Below are positions 32,860 to 41,628 of a stretch of 64,000 bases of DNA, one piece after another. Under the pieces are notes generated by a model. That model searched no databases. It had not been told where the DNA came from and was given only the letters and a program-made list of their open reading frames with translations. The number at the start of each line of letters is the position of its first letter. The first letter of the stretch is position 1. Both the position numbers and the translations under genes were made by a program. This DNA is from JANLVI01 sp031363915 (GTDB lineage: Bacteria; Vulcanimicrobiota; Vulcanimicrobiia; Vulcanimicrobiales; Vulcanimicrobiaceae): contig JANLVI010000014.1 of NCBI GenBank assembly GCA_031363915.1, positions 1 through 64,000 on the forward strand, written 5' to 3'.

Positions 32860-34269
32860 CTAATACCCGCCCTCGACGACAGCGCACGGTGCCATGATCG
32901 CATCGCTCATGCCGTGGATGAGGCGTTTGTCGACGGGTGCAATCGTCGCGAGCACGCCCCCGAGTTTGGCGGCGCCTTCGACGACGAAGAAGTACGGCGT
33001 CAGACGCACGCGCCCGGTCATCGGTTTGAGTTCGCCTGAGGCGCGGTCGAACCACGTTGCTTCGACACGCCGTCCCTTATGGAAACGCTGTAAAATGTGC
33101 GGCGTACGATCGTACGCCGCAACGGCGTCGGCGATCGCCGCAATCCAGGCTTCTTTGGTGAGATCGTTGGCAACGCGCACGCCGCGCGAACCCCATGCGA
33201 GTTCCGAAAATCCTGAGGGTTTGATGACGTAGTCGCGTTCGCTCTTCCCAAGGGCCGCAAGCTGCATCCAATCGCGCACCGGCGTGCCGCTTGCCGTCAG
33301 GCCGCTGATAGCGGCCTGCGGCGGAAGGGGACGCGGATCGATCACCCAGGTTTGCGGGAAGATCGTCTTGAGCCGGTCGTAGACCTCGGCGCCCATCTCG
33401 GTCTTCCACAGACCCTCGAGTTGCGGATTGTGGAGCAACGCGAAGGCCAGCTTTTCTTCAAGGTGGGCCTTGGGCGGCGGCGTCATCTTGACGCGATTGT
33501 GGCGCGCTGCGTACAAGATCAAATCTTGTTTCGGGATATTGAGCAAATCGAAGAGCTCGAAATTGCGGTAGAGAACGTCGATCTTTTCTTCGCGGCCGTC
33601 TGCGCCGCGGAAGAAGAGCGCCTCCTCCGTAAACACGATGTCGGGCGGTGCGCAGACGATAACGCGCGCGGTGCCAAGCGTATTGATGCGCGAGGCAAGC
33701 CAGCCGAGTTCGCCACGATAATCCGCCGATTCATCCGAGACGACGACGGCGACCGTCGGCTGCGGCTTGCCGGCCGTTGCGACGAGCATTTCGGCGAAGC
33801 GCATCGGAATGCCGTCGACGCCGCCGAGCGTATCGTGTCCGACGGCGCAGTACGTCGAGGCCATCGCGGCGACGAATCCCATGCCGCCGGGCACGCTGTC
33901 GAGTTCGCTTGCGATGAAGCCGCCGTCGGTGAGAATGAGATCGGGCCGGATGACCTGCGGGATATCGGCTTTGAAACGATTCATCCGCGCGAGCTTGACG
34001 ATGTTCTCGGGCTTGCCCCGATCGAGATACTCCGCAATGAAAGCCGGCGCCGTGCCGCGCGCGCTGCGCGCGTAGAGCGCGTTGAGCGCCTTATAAAACG
34101 CGACCAAATCCGCGCCGAGCCCCTCGATCGCTGCGGCCGTCTGCGTGGACAACGAAAAGGGCTCCGGAGAGACTCGCCAGGCTACGGAACCATCTGCGAT
34201 CCCTTCGGCTCGGAAGAGCCCCGGGGGGATGTTTTCGTAGAGGTAGCGGCCACGTTCCTGAGCCGTCAT
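32860..34269 (-). CDS. ATP-grasp-like protein of unknown function
   Basis: A 469-residue protein from the ATG at 34269 (34296 is possible). The C-terminal third contains RDYVIKPSGFSELAWGSRGV and LQRFHKGRRVEATWFD, which look like the nucleotide-binding lysine and later strands of an ATP-grasp fold. The N-terminal part has KADIPQVIRPDLILTDGGFI and a Rossmann-like segment (VAVVVSDESADYRGELGWLA). The arrangement recalls circularly permuted ATP-grasp proteins and glutathionylspermidine synthase-like enzymes that join peptides or polyamines. I cannot name a substrate. There are no membrane segments. Confidence 0.65.
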   Translation of the reverse strand: MTAQERGRYLYENIPPGLFRAEGIADGSVAWRVSPEPFSLSTQTAAAIEGLGADLVAFYKALNALYARSARGTAPAFIAEYLDRGKPENIVKLARMNRFKADIPQVIRPDLILTDGGFIASELDSVPGGMGFVAAMASTYCAVGHDTLGGVDGIPMRFAEMLVATAGKPQPTVAVVVSDESADYRGELGWLASRINTLGTARVIVCAPPDIVFTEEALFFRGADGREEKIDVLYRNFELFDLLNIPKQDLILYAARHNRVKMTPPPKAHLEEKLAFALLHNPQLEGLWKTEMGAEVYDRLKTIFPQTWVIDPRPLPPQAAISGLTASGTPVRDWMQLAALGKSERDYVIKPSGFSELAWGSRGVRVANDLTKEAWIAAIADAVAAYDRTPHILQRFHKGRRVEATWFDRASGELKPMTGRVRLTPYFFVVEGAAKLGGVLATIAPVDKRLIHGMSDAIMAPCAVVEGGY

Positions 34270-34442
34270 GTCGGTTTGTACCGCGGTGCATGCCATCGGG
34301 GGGTTACCTACCCAGGAACCGAGTCGCGACACTCGGTTATTTTGGGGCAGGAGTGGGCGATATAGCGGCGCTTCATTACCACAGCGACAAAACTTCGCTC
34401 CGCCAAGAGGTTGCGCCCGGCCGGAGCGCCGCGGGCGGGACT

Positions 34443-34817
34443 TTACTTGACGGGAATGGCGCCGGGGAGCAAAAGCGCGTGTTCCAGCGTGACAACGCCC
34501 TCGCGATAGGCGAGCGTCACGTGCAACGTGCGCTTCGACCCGAGCTTTTCGAGGACGATGTCATCGACCGTACGCGATACGCCGACGGGCAGCAACTCGA
34601 ACCTCGTGGTGTGGACCACCGTCCCGGCGCTGCCGACGAGGGTCTCGGTCACGGCAACCTTGGGCCCGGTTGCACCTGCGGGAACACAAATCGTTGCCGT
34701 CACCGACGCGCCTTCGATCGTGAACGCGTCTTTCGTACAGCGGTCGGATTGCGCTGACGCCGCAGTCGCGGCGGTGAGGACGAGAACGGTGGCGAAAGCC
34801 GAAATCGCTTGCAACAT
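34443..34817 (-). CDS. Secreted small protein of unknown function
   Basis: A 124-residue protein with a signal peptide (about 1-22, ending AASAQSD). The body is a compact beta domain beginning CTKDAFTIEGASVTATIC, where two cysteines could form a disulfide. A perfect TATAAT -10 lies only 14 bases before the ATG, so the mRNA would be nearly leaderless. No family recognised. It is divergent from the acetyltransferase gene. Confidence 0.72.
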   Translation of the reverse strand: MLQAISAFATVLVLTAATAASAQSDRCTKDAFTIEGASVTATICVPAGATGPKVAVTETLVGSAGTVVHTTRFELLPVGVSRTVDDIVLEKLGSKRTLHVTLAYREGVVTLEHALLLPGAIPVK

Positions 34818-34830
34818 ATTTACCAAAGCG

Positions 34831-34836
34831 ATTATA
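34831..34836 (-). promoter_or_regulatory. TATAAT -10 element
   Basis: A perfect -10 hexamer on the minus strand. Transcription would start near 34824 and leave about six bases before the ATG at 34817. The -35 region is weak. Confidence 0.5.
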
Positions 34837-34871
34837 GCACGGCCATCGTCTCGACCTCGGAGATCGCGGTG

Positions 34872-35435
34872 CGCGCGATGCGCCGGGAAGACCTCAAGGC
34901 TATGCGCGCGTGGGGCCGCCATACCGACCCGCTGTTCACCGCTTACAACGTCCCCGCGCTCACCGAAGCGGAATGCGACGCCTACTGGAGCGTGCTCAGC
35001 GCGCGGCCGCGCACGCGGCAATATGCGGGGCTCCTCGATGGAACGTTCGCGGTCCACGCGATCGTCCGCAAGATCGATCCCACCTTCGGCAGGGCGGACC
35101 TCGGGTTCTCGAGCGATCCGCGCGTCATCGGCCGCGGCGTCGGTCGTCGCGTGATCGTCGAGCTCGGCCGTCAGCTTGCCGCCGACGGCTTTCGAACGCT
35201 TACACTGGACGTTGCCGGTTACAACCTTCGCGCGATCGCTGCCTACCGGGCCGCCGGTTTCCACCAAACGGCGCTGCGGCGGCTCTCGGCGGACGATAGC
35301 ATCGACTACGCGGGCTTGCTCGCCTCGGAGAGCCACGGCTGGCTACGCGAGCACCTCGAACTTCGAGCGGGGATTCCGCGCGTCGATATCCATACGATGG
35401 AGATGCGGCTCGACGCCGAATCCGAGGGCCAGTAA
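34872..35435 (+). CDS. GNAT family N-acetyltransferase (RimJ/RimL-like)
   Basis: A 187-residue acetyltransferase if started at GTG 34872, which has GGAG 7 bases upstream; the ATG at 34809 would overlap the divergent gene. The CoA loop is in DPRVIGRGVGRRVIVELGRQ and the following strand-helix in LTLDVAGYNLRAIAAYRAAGF, typical of RimJ/RimL-type proteins that acetylate N-terminal or side-chain amines. The target is unknown. Its stop overlaps the start of the next gene (TAATG). Confidence 0.85.
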   Translation, partial: RAMRREDLKAMRAWGRHTDPLFTAYNVPALTEAECDAYWSVLSARPRTRQYAGLLDGTFAVHAIVRKIDPTFGRADLGFSSDPRVIGRGVGRRVIVELGRQLAADGFRTLTLDVAGYNLRAIAAYRAAGFHQTALRRLSADDSIDYAGLLASESHGWLREHLELRAGIPRVDIHTMEMRLDAESEGQ

Positions 35436-36241
35436 TGTCAATCGATCTCATTGCCCTCGATCTCGACGGGACGCTGCTCGGTCACGATGACTCCGTCTCC
35501 GCCCGCAACAAAGCCGCGATTACCGCCTGTCTTGCCGAAGGCATTCGCGTCGTGCTCGTCACGGGGCGCGGCGTCGATACGCCGATCCGCATCTCGCGCG
35601 AACTCAATTTGAATTTGCCGGTGATCTGCGCGCACGGTGCGCTCACGAAAGACTTTCAAGCGAATCGCACGCTGCTGCACATTCCCGTGCCGCTGCAATA
35701 TGCCAAACCCATGATCGAGTTCGCCGAGGCGGCGGGACTCTCCATCGCCGTGTACATCGAAGAGACGTTTTGGCGGCTCGAAGGCGAGCATATCTACATG
35801 AAAGATATGACCGGACCGACGTGGCGAGAGGCGCCGTCGCTTGCCGAGATTCTCACCGAAGCACCAACGTTCATTCGTTTCCTCGGTGCCGAGTCGGTCG
35901 ACGTGATGAAGAAGCAGTTCGGTGATCTGCCGCTCAATTTCCGGTACGAACATTGGCTCGATTTTCACGAGTGCGCGGTGCTCAGCCGCGAAGCCGGCAA
36001 ACAGCCGGCGCTCGCGCGGCTGTGCGCCGATTTCGGCATCACGCGCGACCGCGTGCTTGCGATCGGCGATTCGCGCAACGACGTGCCGATGTTGCAGTGG
36101 GCCGGAATCGGCATCGCGATGGCAAACGCGTTGCCCGAAGTCAAAGATCAAGTGCGCTACGTGACGGCATCGCACGATCGCGACGGCGTCGCGCTCGCGC
36201 TCGAGAAGTTCGTCATCTCGCGTAAGAACAAAACGGCGTAG
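35435..36241 (+). CDS. Cof-type HAD phosphatase
   Basis: A 268-residue HAD hydrolase of the Cof subclass (IIB cap). Motif I LIALDLDGTLLG, motif II VLVTGRG, motif III around the lysine of AGKQPALARLCADFGI, motif IV AIGDSRNDVPMLQWAG. The cap domain (about 85-185) gives specificity; related enzymes act on sugar phosphates, FMN or pyridoxal phosphate. The start overlaps the acetyltransferase stop by one base. Confidence 0.92.
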   Translation: MSIDLIALDLDGTLLGHDDSVSARNKAAITACLAEGIRVVLVTGRGVDTPIRISRELNLNLPVICAHGALTKDFQANRTLLHIPVPLQYAKPMIEFAEAAGLSIAVYIEETFWRLEGEHIYMKDMTGPTWREAPSLAEILTEAPTFIRFLGAESVDVMKKQFGDLPLNFRYEHWLDFHECAVLSREAGKQPALARLCADFGITRDRVLAIGDSRNDVPMLQWAGIGIAMANALPEVKDQVRYVTASHDRDGVALALEKFVISRKNKTA

Positions 36242-36243
36242 CG

Positions 36244-36501
36244 ATGAATCCGGCATCTCCGAGTCCCGATTACGAAGCGCGGCTGCGCGACATTCTCACG
36301 CGCCGCGACTGGCAAGCCTTGCGCGAATTCTCGCGCACCGAAAATCAAGTTCCCGACGACATCTACAATCAGGACCAGCACTTTTGGGACGTCCTGTTGC
36401 ACAAACTCACCTGCAGCCGAATCGATTTGCTAGGCTTGCACGACGAGAGCCGCGCGTGGCTCACCGAGCGCGGCTACTCGACGGATCTGGGCGGCTATTA
36501 G
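36244..36501 (+). CDS. Small protein of unknown function
   Basis: An 85-residue acidic protein, two bases after the HAD gene and two bases before moaD, so cotranscribed with both. It appears helical, with DYEARLRDILTRRDWQALREF and then HFWDVLLHKLTCSR. I do not recognise the family. The tight packing and ordinary codon use argue that it is real. It carries one cysteine and no metal motif. Confidence 0.75.
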   Translation: MNPASPSPDYEARLRDILTRRDWQALREFSRTENQVPDDIYNQDQHFWDVLLHKLTCSRIDLLGLHDESRAWLTERGYSTDLGGY

Positions 36502-36503
36502 CC

Positions 36504-36749
36504 GTGCGCGTCCAGGTGCTGGCGTTCGCGCGTCTGCGCGAACTCCTCGGCTTCTCATCGCAAGCGCTCGCGCTTCAAAATGGTGCGACGCTGGAGACGC
36601 TCTGGGACGCGCTCGTCGCCGAGCGGCCCGATGCAGCGGCCATGCGCGCCTCGACTCGCTTCGCTCGCAACGGCGTGCTTGCCGACGGCGCGACGGCGCT
36701 CGTTGAAGGCGATGAAATCGCATTGATGCCGCCCGTGGGCGGCGGCTGA
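36504..36749 (+). CDS. moaD: Molybdopterin synthase small subunit MoaD
   Basis: An 81-residue ubiquitin-like sulfur carrier from GTG 36504. LAFARLRELLGF opens the fold, DEIALMPPVGGG ends it, and the terminal Gly-Gly is thiocarboxylated by MoeB. It donates sulfur to precursor Z together with MoaE, whose gene begins three bases later. Confidence 0.94.
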   Translation: MRVQVLAFARLRELLGFSSQALALQNGATLETLWDALVAERPDAAAMRASTRFARNGVLADGATALVEGDEIALMPPVGGG

Positions 36750-36752
36750 GGC

Positions 36753-37175
36753 ATGATCGCCATCGTCGAGGAACCGATTGCACTTGATCGACTGGTCGCT
36801 GCCGTTCGTACGGATACATGCGGTGCGGTCGTGACGTTTCTGGGCGTTGTGCGCGCCACGTCTGCCGGCGACGAACGACCCGTCGATGGGTTGACGTACG
36901 AGGCGTATCCCGCGATGGCGCTCGCCGAAATGCGCGCCATCGCCACCGAGTCGCAAGCGCAGTTCGCCGCTGCGATCGCGATCGTCCATCGCACCGGCGC
37001 GCTCGCACTTGGCGAAGCGAGCGTCGGTATTGCCGCCGCCTCCGCCCATCGCGGCGTTGCCTTCGATGCCTGCGAATTCGTGATCGATCAGTTGAAGCTC
37101 CGCGTTCCGGTGTGGAAGAAAGAGCACTACGTCGACGGCGATGAAGCGTGGCGCGCGAACACGATCGCACGGTGA
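36753..37175 (+). CDS. moaE: Molybdopterin synthase catalytic subunit MoaE
   Basis: A 140-residue subunit with the expected segments AVVTFLGVVRATSAGD, LTYEAYPAMALAEM, HRTGALALGEASV and the catalytic lysines in VPVWKKEHY. Together with MoaD it converts cyclic pyranopterin monophosphate to molybdopterin. Its stop overlaps the GTG of the hydrolase gene (GTGA). Confidence 0.96.
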   Translation: MIAIVEEPIALDRLVAAVRTDTCGAVVTFLGVVRATSAGDERPVDGLTYEAYPAMALAEMRAIATESQAQFAAAIAIVHRTGALALGEASVGIAAASAHRGVAFDACEFVIDQLKLRVPVWKKEHYVDGDEAWRANTIAR

Positions 37176-37936
37176 ACCTCGAATTGCTGCGCGTCCCCGC
37201 AGGCACCCAGAGCATCGCCGTACTTGCCTATGAAGCACGACGCGCGCGTGCGGTAACGATCGTCGCCGGCCACGGCTACTCCAGTTCCAAACAGAATCTC
37301 GACGTGCTCTGTGCGTTCCTCGCAAGCCACGGCTACGCCGTGCTGAGCATGGATTTTCCCGGCCACAAGCTCGGCTCGAGCGGCGGGCGGTTGCGTTCGG
37401 CAGACGACCTCGTGGATGCGATGTCGGCCGTCACACAGTTCGCACGAGCCGGCGGAGCGACGACCATCTACACGCTCGGGCACAGCATGGGCGCGGTGAC
37501 GGCGCTCTGCACCGCGGGTGCGGATGCAACGATTACGGGTGCTGTTTCGATTGCGACGGGCTGGGGGCGTCCGAATGCGCTCGATGCGCTCGGCGCGCGG
37601 GGTGTCGTCGATCTGCGCTCGTCGTACGTCGAGGGCCTCGCCCTGCCGGAGATCGCACGCGAGTGGGCGCCGCTGCTCGAGGATGCGCTACCGCGCCTTG
37701 CGGGACGTCCGGTTTTGTATTGTGCGGCCGAACGCGACGGCATGGTCGCGCGGTCGAGTGTCGAGGAACTCTTCGAGCGGGCGCCCGAACCGAAGACGTT
37801 TGCAATGGTCGAAAGCGATCACACGACCGCCGCCGAGCACGCCCGCGGCACGGTGCTCGCTTGGCTGAACGCGCGCCATCCGCGCGTCGACCCGCATACC
37901 GCCCTCGACGTGGCGGAGTCTGCCGCACCGCTGTGA
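37172..37936 (+). CDS. Alpha/beta hydrolase
   Basis: A 254-residue hydrolase from GTG 37172, which overlaps the moaE stop. The nucleophile elbow is LGHSMGAVTALC, the oxyanion segment VAGHGYSSSKQN, the acid is likely in CAAERDGMV and the histidine in ESDHTTAAEHARG. The fold is like esterases or serine aminopeptidases. It is locked between moaE and moeB by overlapping starts, yet nothing in molybdopterin synthesis needs it, so the role is unknown. Confidence 0.85.
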   Translation: MNLELLRVPAGTQSIAVLAYEARRARAVTIVAGHGYSSSKQNLDVLCAFLASHGYAVLSMDFPGHKLGSSGGRLRSADDLVDAMSAVTQFARAGGATTIYTLGHSMGAVTALCTAGADATITGAVSIATGWGRPNALDALGARGVVDLRSSYVEGLALPEIAREWAPLLEDALPRLAGRPVLYCAAERDGMVARSSVEELFERAPEPKTFAMVESDHTTAAEHARGTVLAWLNARHPRVDPHTALDVAESAAPL

Positions 37937-39048
37937 GCGGGGTTCCGTCGCGCACCGAACTGCGCCGGTATAGCCGCCATCTGCTGATCCCCGAAGTCGG
38001 CTTTGCGGGTGTCGAGAAATTGCGCGCCGCACGCATACTCTGCATCGGCGCCGGCGGACTCGGTTCGCCCGTACTCGCGTATCTTGCGGCTGCTGGGATC
38101 GGACGGATCGGGATCGTCGATGACGACACTGTCGAACTCACCAACTTGCAGCGCCAGATTCTCTATCGCACGGATGAAATCGGCGAACCCAAAGTGCGTG
38201 CGGCTGCAGACCGCTTGCGCGCGCTGAACCCGCACGTCGCGATCGACCCGATCGCGACGCGTTTCGATGCGAACAACGCGCGCGAACTCGTGCGTCTCTA
38301 CGACGTCGTCGTCGACGGCACCGATACGTTCGGATCGCGCTACCTCATCAACGACGCGTGCGTGCTCGAAGGCAAACCCGACGTGTACGGATCGATCTTC
38401 CGGTTCGACGGACAAGTTTCGGTCTTCGGTATGCCCGGCGGTCCGTGCTATCGCTGTCTCTTTCCCGAACCGCCGCCGGAGCATCTCATTCCGAGTTGCG
38501 CCGAAGGCGGGGTCCTCGGCGTCCTCGCCGGCATCATCGGCACGTGGCAGGCAAACGAAGCGATCAAACTGATCCTCGGGATCGGCACGACGCTTGCGGG
38601 GCGTCTCTTGCTCGTCGACGCGCTCGATGCACGCGTCCGCGAAGTACGCGTCGTTCGCGATCCGGCGTGTCCGCTCTGCGGCGATACACCGACCATCCGC
38701 GAGCTCGCGACCCCCGCTCCCGCGTCCGCTCCATCGATGATTCCGCAAATTGCGGCCGCCGAACTCGACGCGCTCTTGGCGGGCGGCGCCCGCGTCCTCG
38801 ACGTGCGCGATCCGCACGAGCGCGTGCTCGGTGAGATCCCGAATTCGGTCGCGATTCCGGCGGGCGAACTCGAACGGCGATTGCACGAACTCGACACCGC
38901 CCAAACCTACGTCGTTGCATGCCGCGTCGGCCAAAAATCACGCTGGGCGGCGGAGCGGATGCGCGAGGCGGGGTTCGGTCGGCTCTACCATTTGCACGAC
39001 GGGCTGCTCGCCTACGCCGCGCTCGACGCGGACTTTGGCTTTTTCTAA
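37933..39048 (+). CDS. moeB: MoaD/ThiS-activating adenylyltransferase with rhodanese domain
   Basis: A 371-residue E1-like enzyme. The N-terminal ThiF/MoeB domain (about 1-245) has IGAGGLGSPVLAYLAAAG, the zinc pairs in CYRCLFPEPP and CPLCGD, and PSCAEGGVLG. The C-terminal rhodanese domain (about 275-370) has LDVRDPHER and active-site loop ACRVGQKSRW. This matches the MoeZ/MOCS3 design that both adenylates and thiocarboxylates sulfur carriers. The GTG start overlaps the hydrolase stop (GTGA). Confidence 0.93.
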   Translation: MSGVPSRTELRRYSRHLLIPEVGFAGVEKLRAARILCIGAGGLGSPVLAYLAAAGIGRIGIVDDDTVELTNLQRQILYRTDEIGEPKVRAAADRLRALNPHVAIDPIATRFDANNARELVRLYDVVVDGTDTFGSRYLINDACVLEGKPDVYGSIFRFDGQVSVFGMPGGPCYRCLFPEPPPEHLIPSCAEGGVLGVLAGIIGTWQANEAIKLILGIGTTLAGRLLLVDALDARVREVRVVRDPACPLCGDTPTIRELATPAPASAPSMIPQIAAAELDALLAGGARVLDVRDPHERVLGEIPNSVAIPAGELERRLHELDTAQTYVVACRVGQKSRWAAERMREAGFGRLYHLHDGLLAYAALDADFGFF

Positions 39049-39106
39049 ACGCTACGCAGGAGAACGCTGCGCTCGGCGGCGAGACCAACCCATCACCGAC
39101 CGATGA

Positions 39107-39643
39107 AAGAAGCGCGTCATTCAAGTACTCTCGACCATCTTTTCAGAAGCCAAAGTCTTCATTCCAGTCGTCCACGAAGACGACCGCGGCTTTTTCAAAG
39201 AGACGTACGCACAAAATCGCTATACCGAGTATGGCTTACCGGATACGTGGTTTCAAGATTCGATGTCGTGGTCGACGCGCAACGTCTTACGCGGCGTTCA
39301 TTACGATTTTCGCATGGCCAAACTCGTGCAGTGCGTGCGCGGCCGGATGTACGACGTGATCGTCGACCTGCGGCGCGAGTCGCCGACGTATTTGAAGTGG
39401 CAAGGCTTCTACTTGAGCGAGAGCAACCACAAGCAGCTCTTCGTTCCGCCGGGATTCGGCCACTCGTTTTTGGCGCTCGCCGACGAAGTTGCGGTGACAT
39501 ACAAAAATAGCGTGCAGTACGATCCTTCGAGCGAAGGCGGGATCAGCTGGCGCAATCCGCAGGTCGGGATCGCGTGGCCGCTCGTGGGCGACGTGCGGAT
39601 CTCGGCGAAGGATGCCGCCGTCCCGCTCGATTATCTCCCTTGA
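39107..39643 (+). CDS. rfbC: dTDP-4-dehydrorhamnose 3,5-epimerase-like protein (start unresolved)
   Basis: A cupin-fold sugar-nucleotide epimerase of about 178 residues. The open frame from 39107 encodes VIQVLSTIFSEAKVFIPVV, HEDDRGFFKETYA, then LRGVHYDFRMAKLVQCV and PPGFGHSFLAL, all as in RmlC. No ATG, GTG or TTG occurs in this frame before 39263, which lies inside the domain. An ATG at 39103 is one base out of frame; dropping one base after it would give MKKRVIQV, an ideal start. A frameshift, an ATT start or an assembly error are all possible. No other dTDP-rhamnose genes are near. Confidence 0.75.
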   Translation, partial: KKRVIQVLSTIFSEAKVFIPVVHEDDRGFFKETYAQNRYTEYGLPDTWFQDSMSWSTRNVLRGVHYDFRMAKLVQCVRGRMYDVIVDLRRESPTYLKWQGFYLSESNHKQLFVPPGFGHSFLALADEVAVTYKNSVQYDPSSEGGISWRNPQVGIAWPLVGDVRISAKDAAVPLDYLP

Positions 39644-40497
39644 TGCGCACGCGGCCGTTTGGACCCGGCGGTCCGAGCGTTCCGGCAATCGGCCAGGGGA
39701 CGTGGAACGTTCCTGAGCGCGGTGCGGCGCGCGATGAGGCAACGCGCGCGCTGCGGCGCGGGATCGAACTCGGTCTGACGCACATCGACACGGCCGAGAT
39801 GTACGGTTCGGGGGAAGCCGAGCGCATCGTGGGTGACGCGATCGAGGGCTTCTCGCGTGAGGCGCTCTTCATCGTCTCCAAGGTGCTCCCGTCGAACGCG
39901 AGTCGGCGCGGCACCGTGACGGCGTGCGAGGCAAGTTTGGAGCGCATGAAGCTCGACTACCTGGACTGCTATCTCTTGCACTGGCCCGGCAATACTCCGA
40001 TCGCTGAAACGCTTGCGGCGCTGGCCTCGCTGCGCAAGGCCGGAAAAATTCGCTCGTTCGGTCTGAGCAACTTCGACCTCGATGAATGGAACGACGCGCG
40101 CGCGGCGCTGCCCGCCGGCGAGACGCTCGCGTGCAATCAACTGCTCTATCATCTGGGCGAACGGACGGTCGAAACCTACGAAGAACCGACGCTCGCGAGC
40201 ACCGGCGCGGCGCTCGTTGCGTATACGCCGTTCGGACGCGGCGCCGCCGACCGGTCGCGCGACGGCAGCGTCGTCCTCGAGCGGATCGCGCGCGAGCGCG
40301 GCGTCACGCCGAGTGCGGTGATACTGGCGTTTCTCACGCGCGAGTCGAACGCATTTGCGATCCCCAAAGCCGCGACGGTCGCGCACGTTGCGGAAAACGC
40401 ACGCGCGGGCGCCCTCGAACTCGACGCCGCCGAGATCGCCGCGATCGATGCGGCGTATCCGGTGCGCGCGCGCCGGGACGGTCTGCCGACGCTGTGA
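39643..40497 (+). CDS. Aldo/keto reductase
   Basis: A 284-residue NADPH-dependent reductase with the complete catalytic tetrad: Asp in HIDTAEMYGSGE, Tyr in the same motif, Lys in FIVSKVLPSN and His in CYLLHWPGNTP. The cofactor region near the C-terminus (AIPKAATVAHVAENA) is typical. It starts on the A of the rfbC stop (TGATG) and overlaps queG by GTGA. Substrate unknown. Confidence 0.93.
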   Translation: MRTRPFGPGGPSVPAIGQGTWNVPERGAARDEATRALRRGIELGLTHIDTAEMYGSGEAERIVGDAIEGFSREALFIVSKVLPSNASRRGTVTACEASLERMKLDYLDCYLLHWPGNTPIAETLAALASLRKAGKIRSFGLSNFDLDEWNDARAALPAGETLACNQLLYHLGERTVETYEEPTLASTGAALVAYTPFGRGAADRSRDGSVVLERIARERGVTPSAVILAFLTRESNAFAIPKAATVAHVAENARAGALELDAAEIAAIDAAYPVRARRDGLPTL

Positions 40498-41615
40498 AGG
40501 CAGGCATCATCGAGCGCGCGCGCGCTCTCGGTGTCGGCGCCGTGCGCATCACGACGGCAAGCGGCGACGCGCCGACGCAAGAGCGCCTGCGTGCATCGTT
40601 TGCACGCGGCGATCTTGCGACGTGGAGGTACGACGATGCTTACGCGCAGACGGCTGCGACCCCGCAGGCGTTGCTGCGCGGTGCGCGTTCGGTGATCTGT
40701 ATCGCCGTCGCGTACGCGACACCGGCAGTGCCTCATCGGCGCGGAACGGGACGCGTGTCGAACTACGCGTGGTCGCGTGACTATCACGTGCGCATGCAGA
40801 CGTTGCTCCGCACGCTTGCAAGCGATATCGACGCGCTCGCCGGCGCGCCGGTGACGCGCGTCGCCTGCGATACGGCGCCCATCGCCGAACGCGCTTTTGC
40901 CGCGCGAGCCGGACTCGGTTGGGTCGGCAAACACACCAATCTGATCGTCCCGAAAATCGGTTCGTTCGTTTTTCTCGGCGAAATCATCACCACACTCGAA
41001 CTCGAGCCTGACGTTCCGCTTCGCACGTCGTGCGGCTCGTGCACGCGCTGCATCGTCGCGTGTCCGACGCAGGCCCTGCGCGGCGACTACACGATCGACG
41101 CGCGGCGCTGCATCTCCGACCTGACGCAGCGCACCGATGCGATCCCACGCGAGCTGCGCCCATTCATCGGAACCTGGGTCTGGGGCTGCGACATCTGTCA
41201 GGACGTCTGTCCGCCAACACGCAACGCCGGGGCGCATGGCGGTGAGGGGTTCGTACCGCTCTCGTCAGATGCCGCGGCCCCGCCGCTACGCGATCTGCTG
41301 GCGCTTCGCAGCGGAGCGTTCAAGCGGACCTTCGCCAAAACGGCTGCAGGATGGCGAGGCAGCGCAGTCTTGCGTCGCAACGCTGCAGTCGCCCTCGGCA
41401 ACGAAGGCGACCGGGCGAGCGTTCCTGCGCTCGTGCGCGCGCTGGGGACCGATCCGCATCCGCTGGTCCGCGGCCATGCTGCATGGGCGCTCGGACGGAT
41501 TGCGTCGCCACGAGCGATCCTGGGACTTTACGGTGCTGCGGAGCGCGAGCGCGAGCCGTCCGTGCGCGAGGAGATCGCGGCGGCGTTGGAACCGTTCGCG
41601 CCGCTCGGGCGTTAG
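40494..41615 (+). CDS. queG: Epoxyqueuosine reductase
   Basis: A 373-residue cobalamin-dependent iron-sulfur enzyme of the last step of queuosine synthesis in tRNA. Two 4Fe-4S motifs are visible: CGSCTRCIVACPTQAL and CDICQDVCPP. The RVACDTAPIAERAFAARAGLGWVGK segment is the family signature. The C-terminal part (about 300-370) has two HEAT-like repeats (NEGDRASVPALVRALGTDP, RGHAAWALGRIASP). The GTG start overlaps the reductase stop. Confidence 0.95.
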   Translation: MKAGIIERARALGVGAVRITTASGDAPTQERLRASFARGDLATWRYDDAYAQTAATPQALLRGARSVICIAVAYATPAVPHRRGTGRVSNYAWSRDYHVRMQTLLRTLASDIDALAGAPVTRVACDTAPIAERAFAARAGLGWVGKHTNLIVPKIGSFVFLGEIITTLELEPDVPLRTSCGSCTRCIVACPTQALRGDYTIDARRCISDLTQRTDAIPRELRPFIGTWVWGCDICQDVCPPTRNAGAHGGEGFVPLSSDAAAPPLRDLLALRSGAFKRTFAKTAAGWRGSAVLRRNAAVALGNEGDRASVPALVRALGTDPHPLVRGHAAWALGRIASPRAILGLYGAAEREREPSVREEIAAALEPFAPLGR

Positions 41616-41628
41616 AACCGAGAACACC

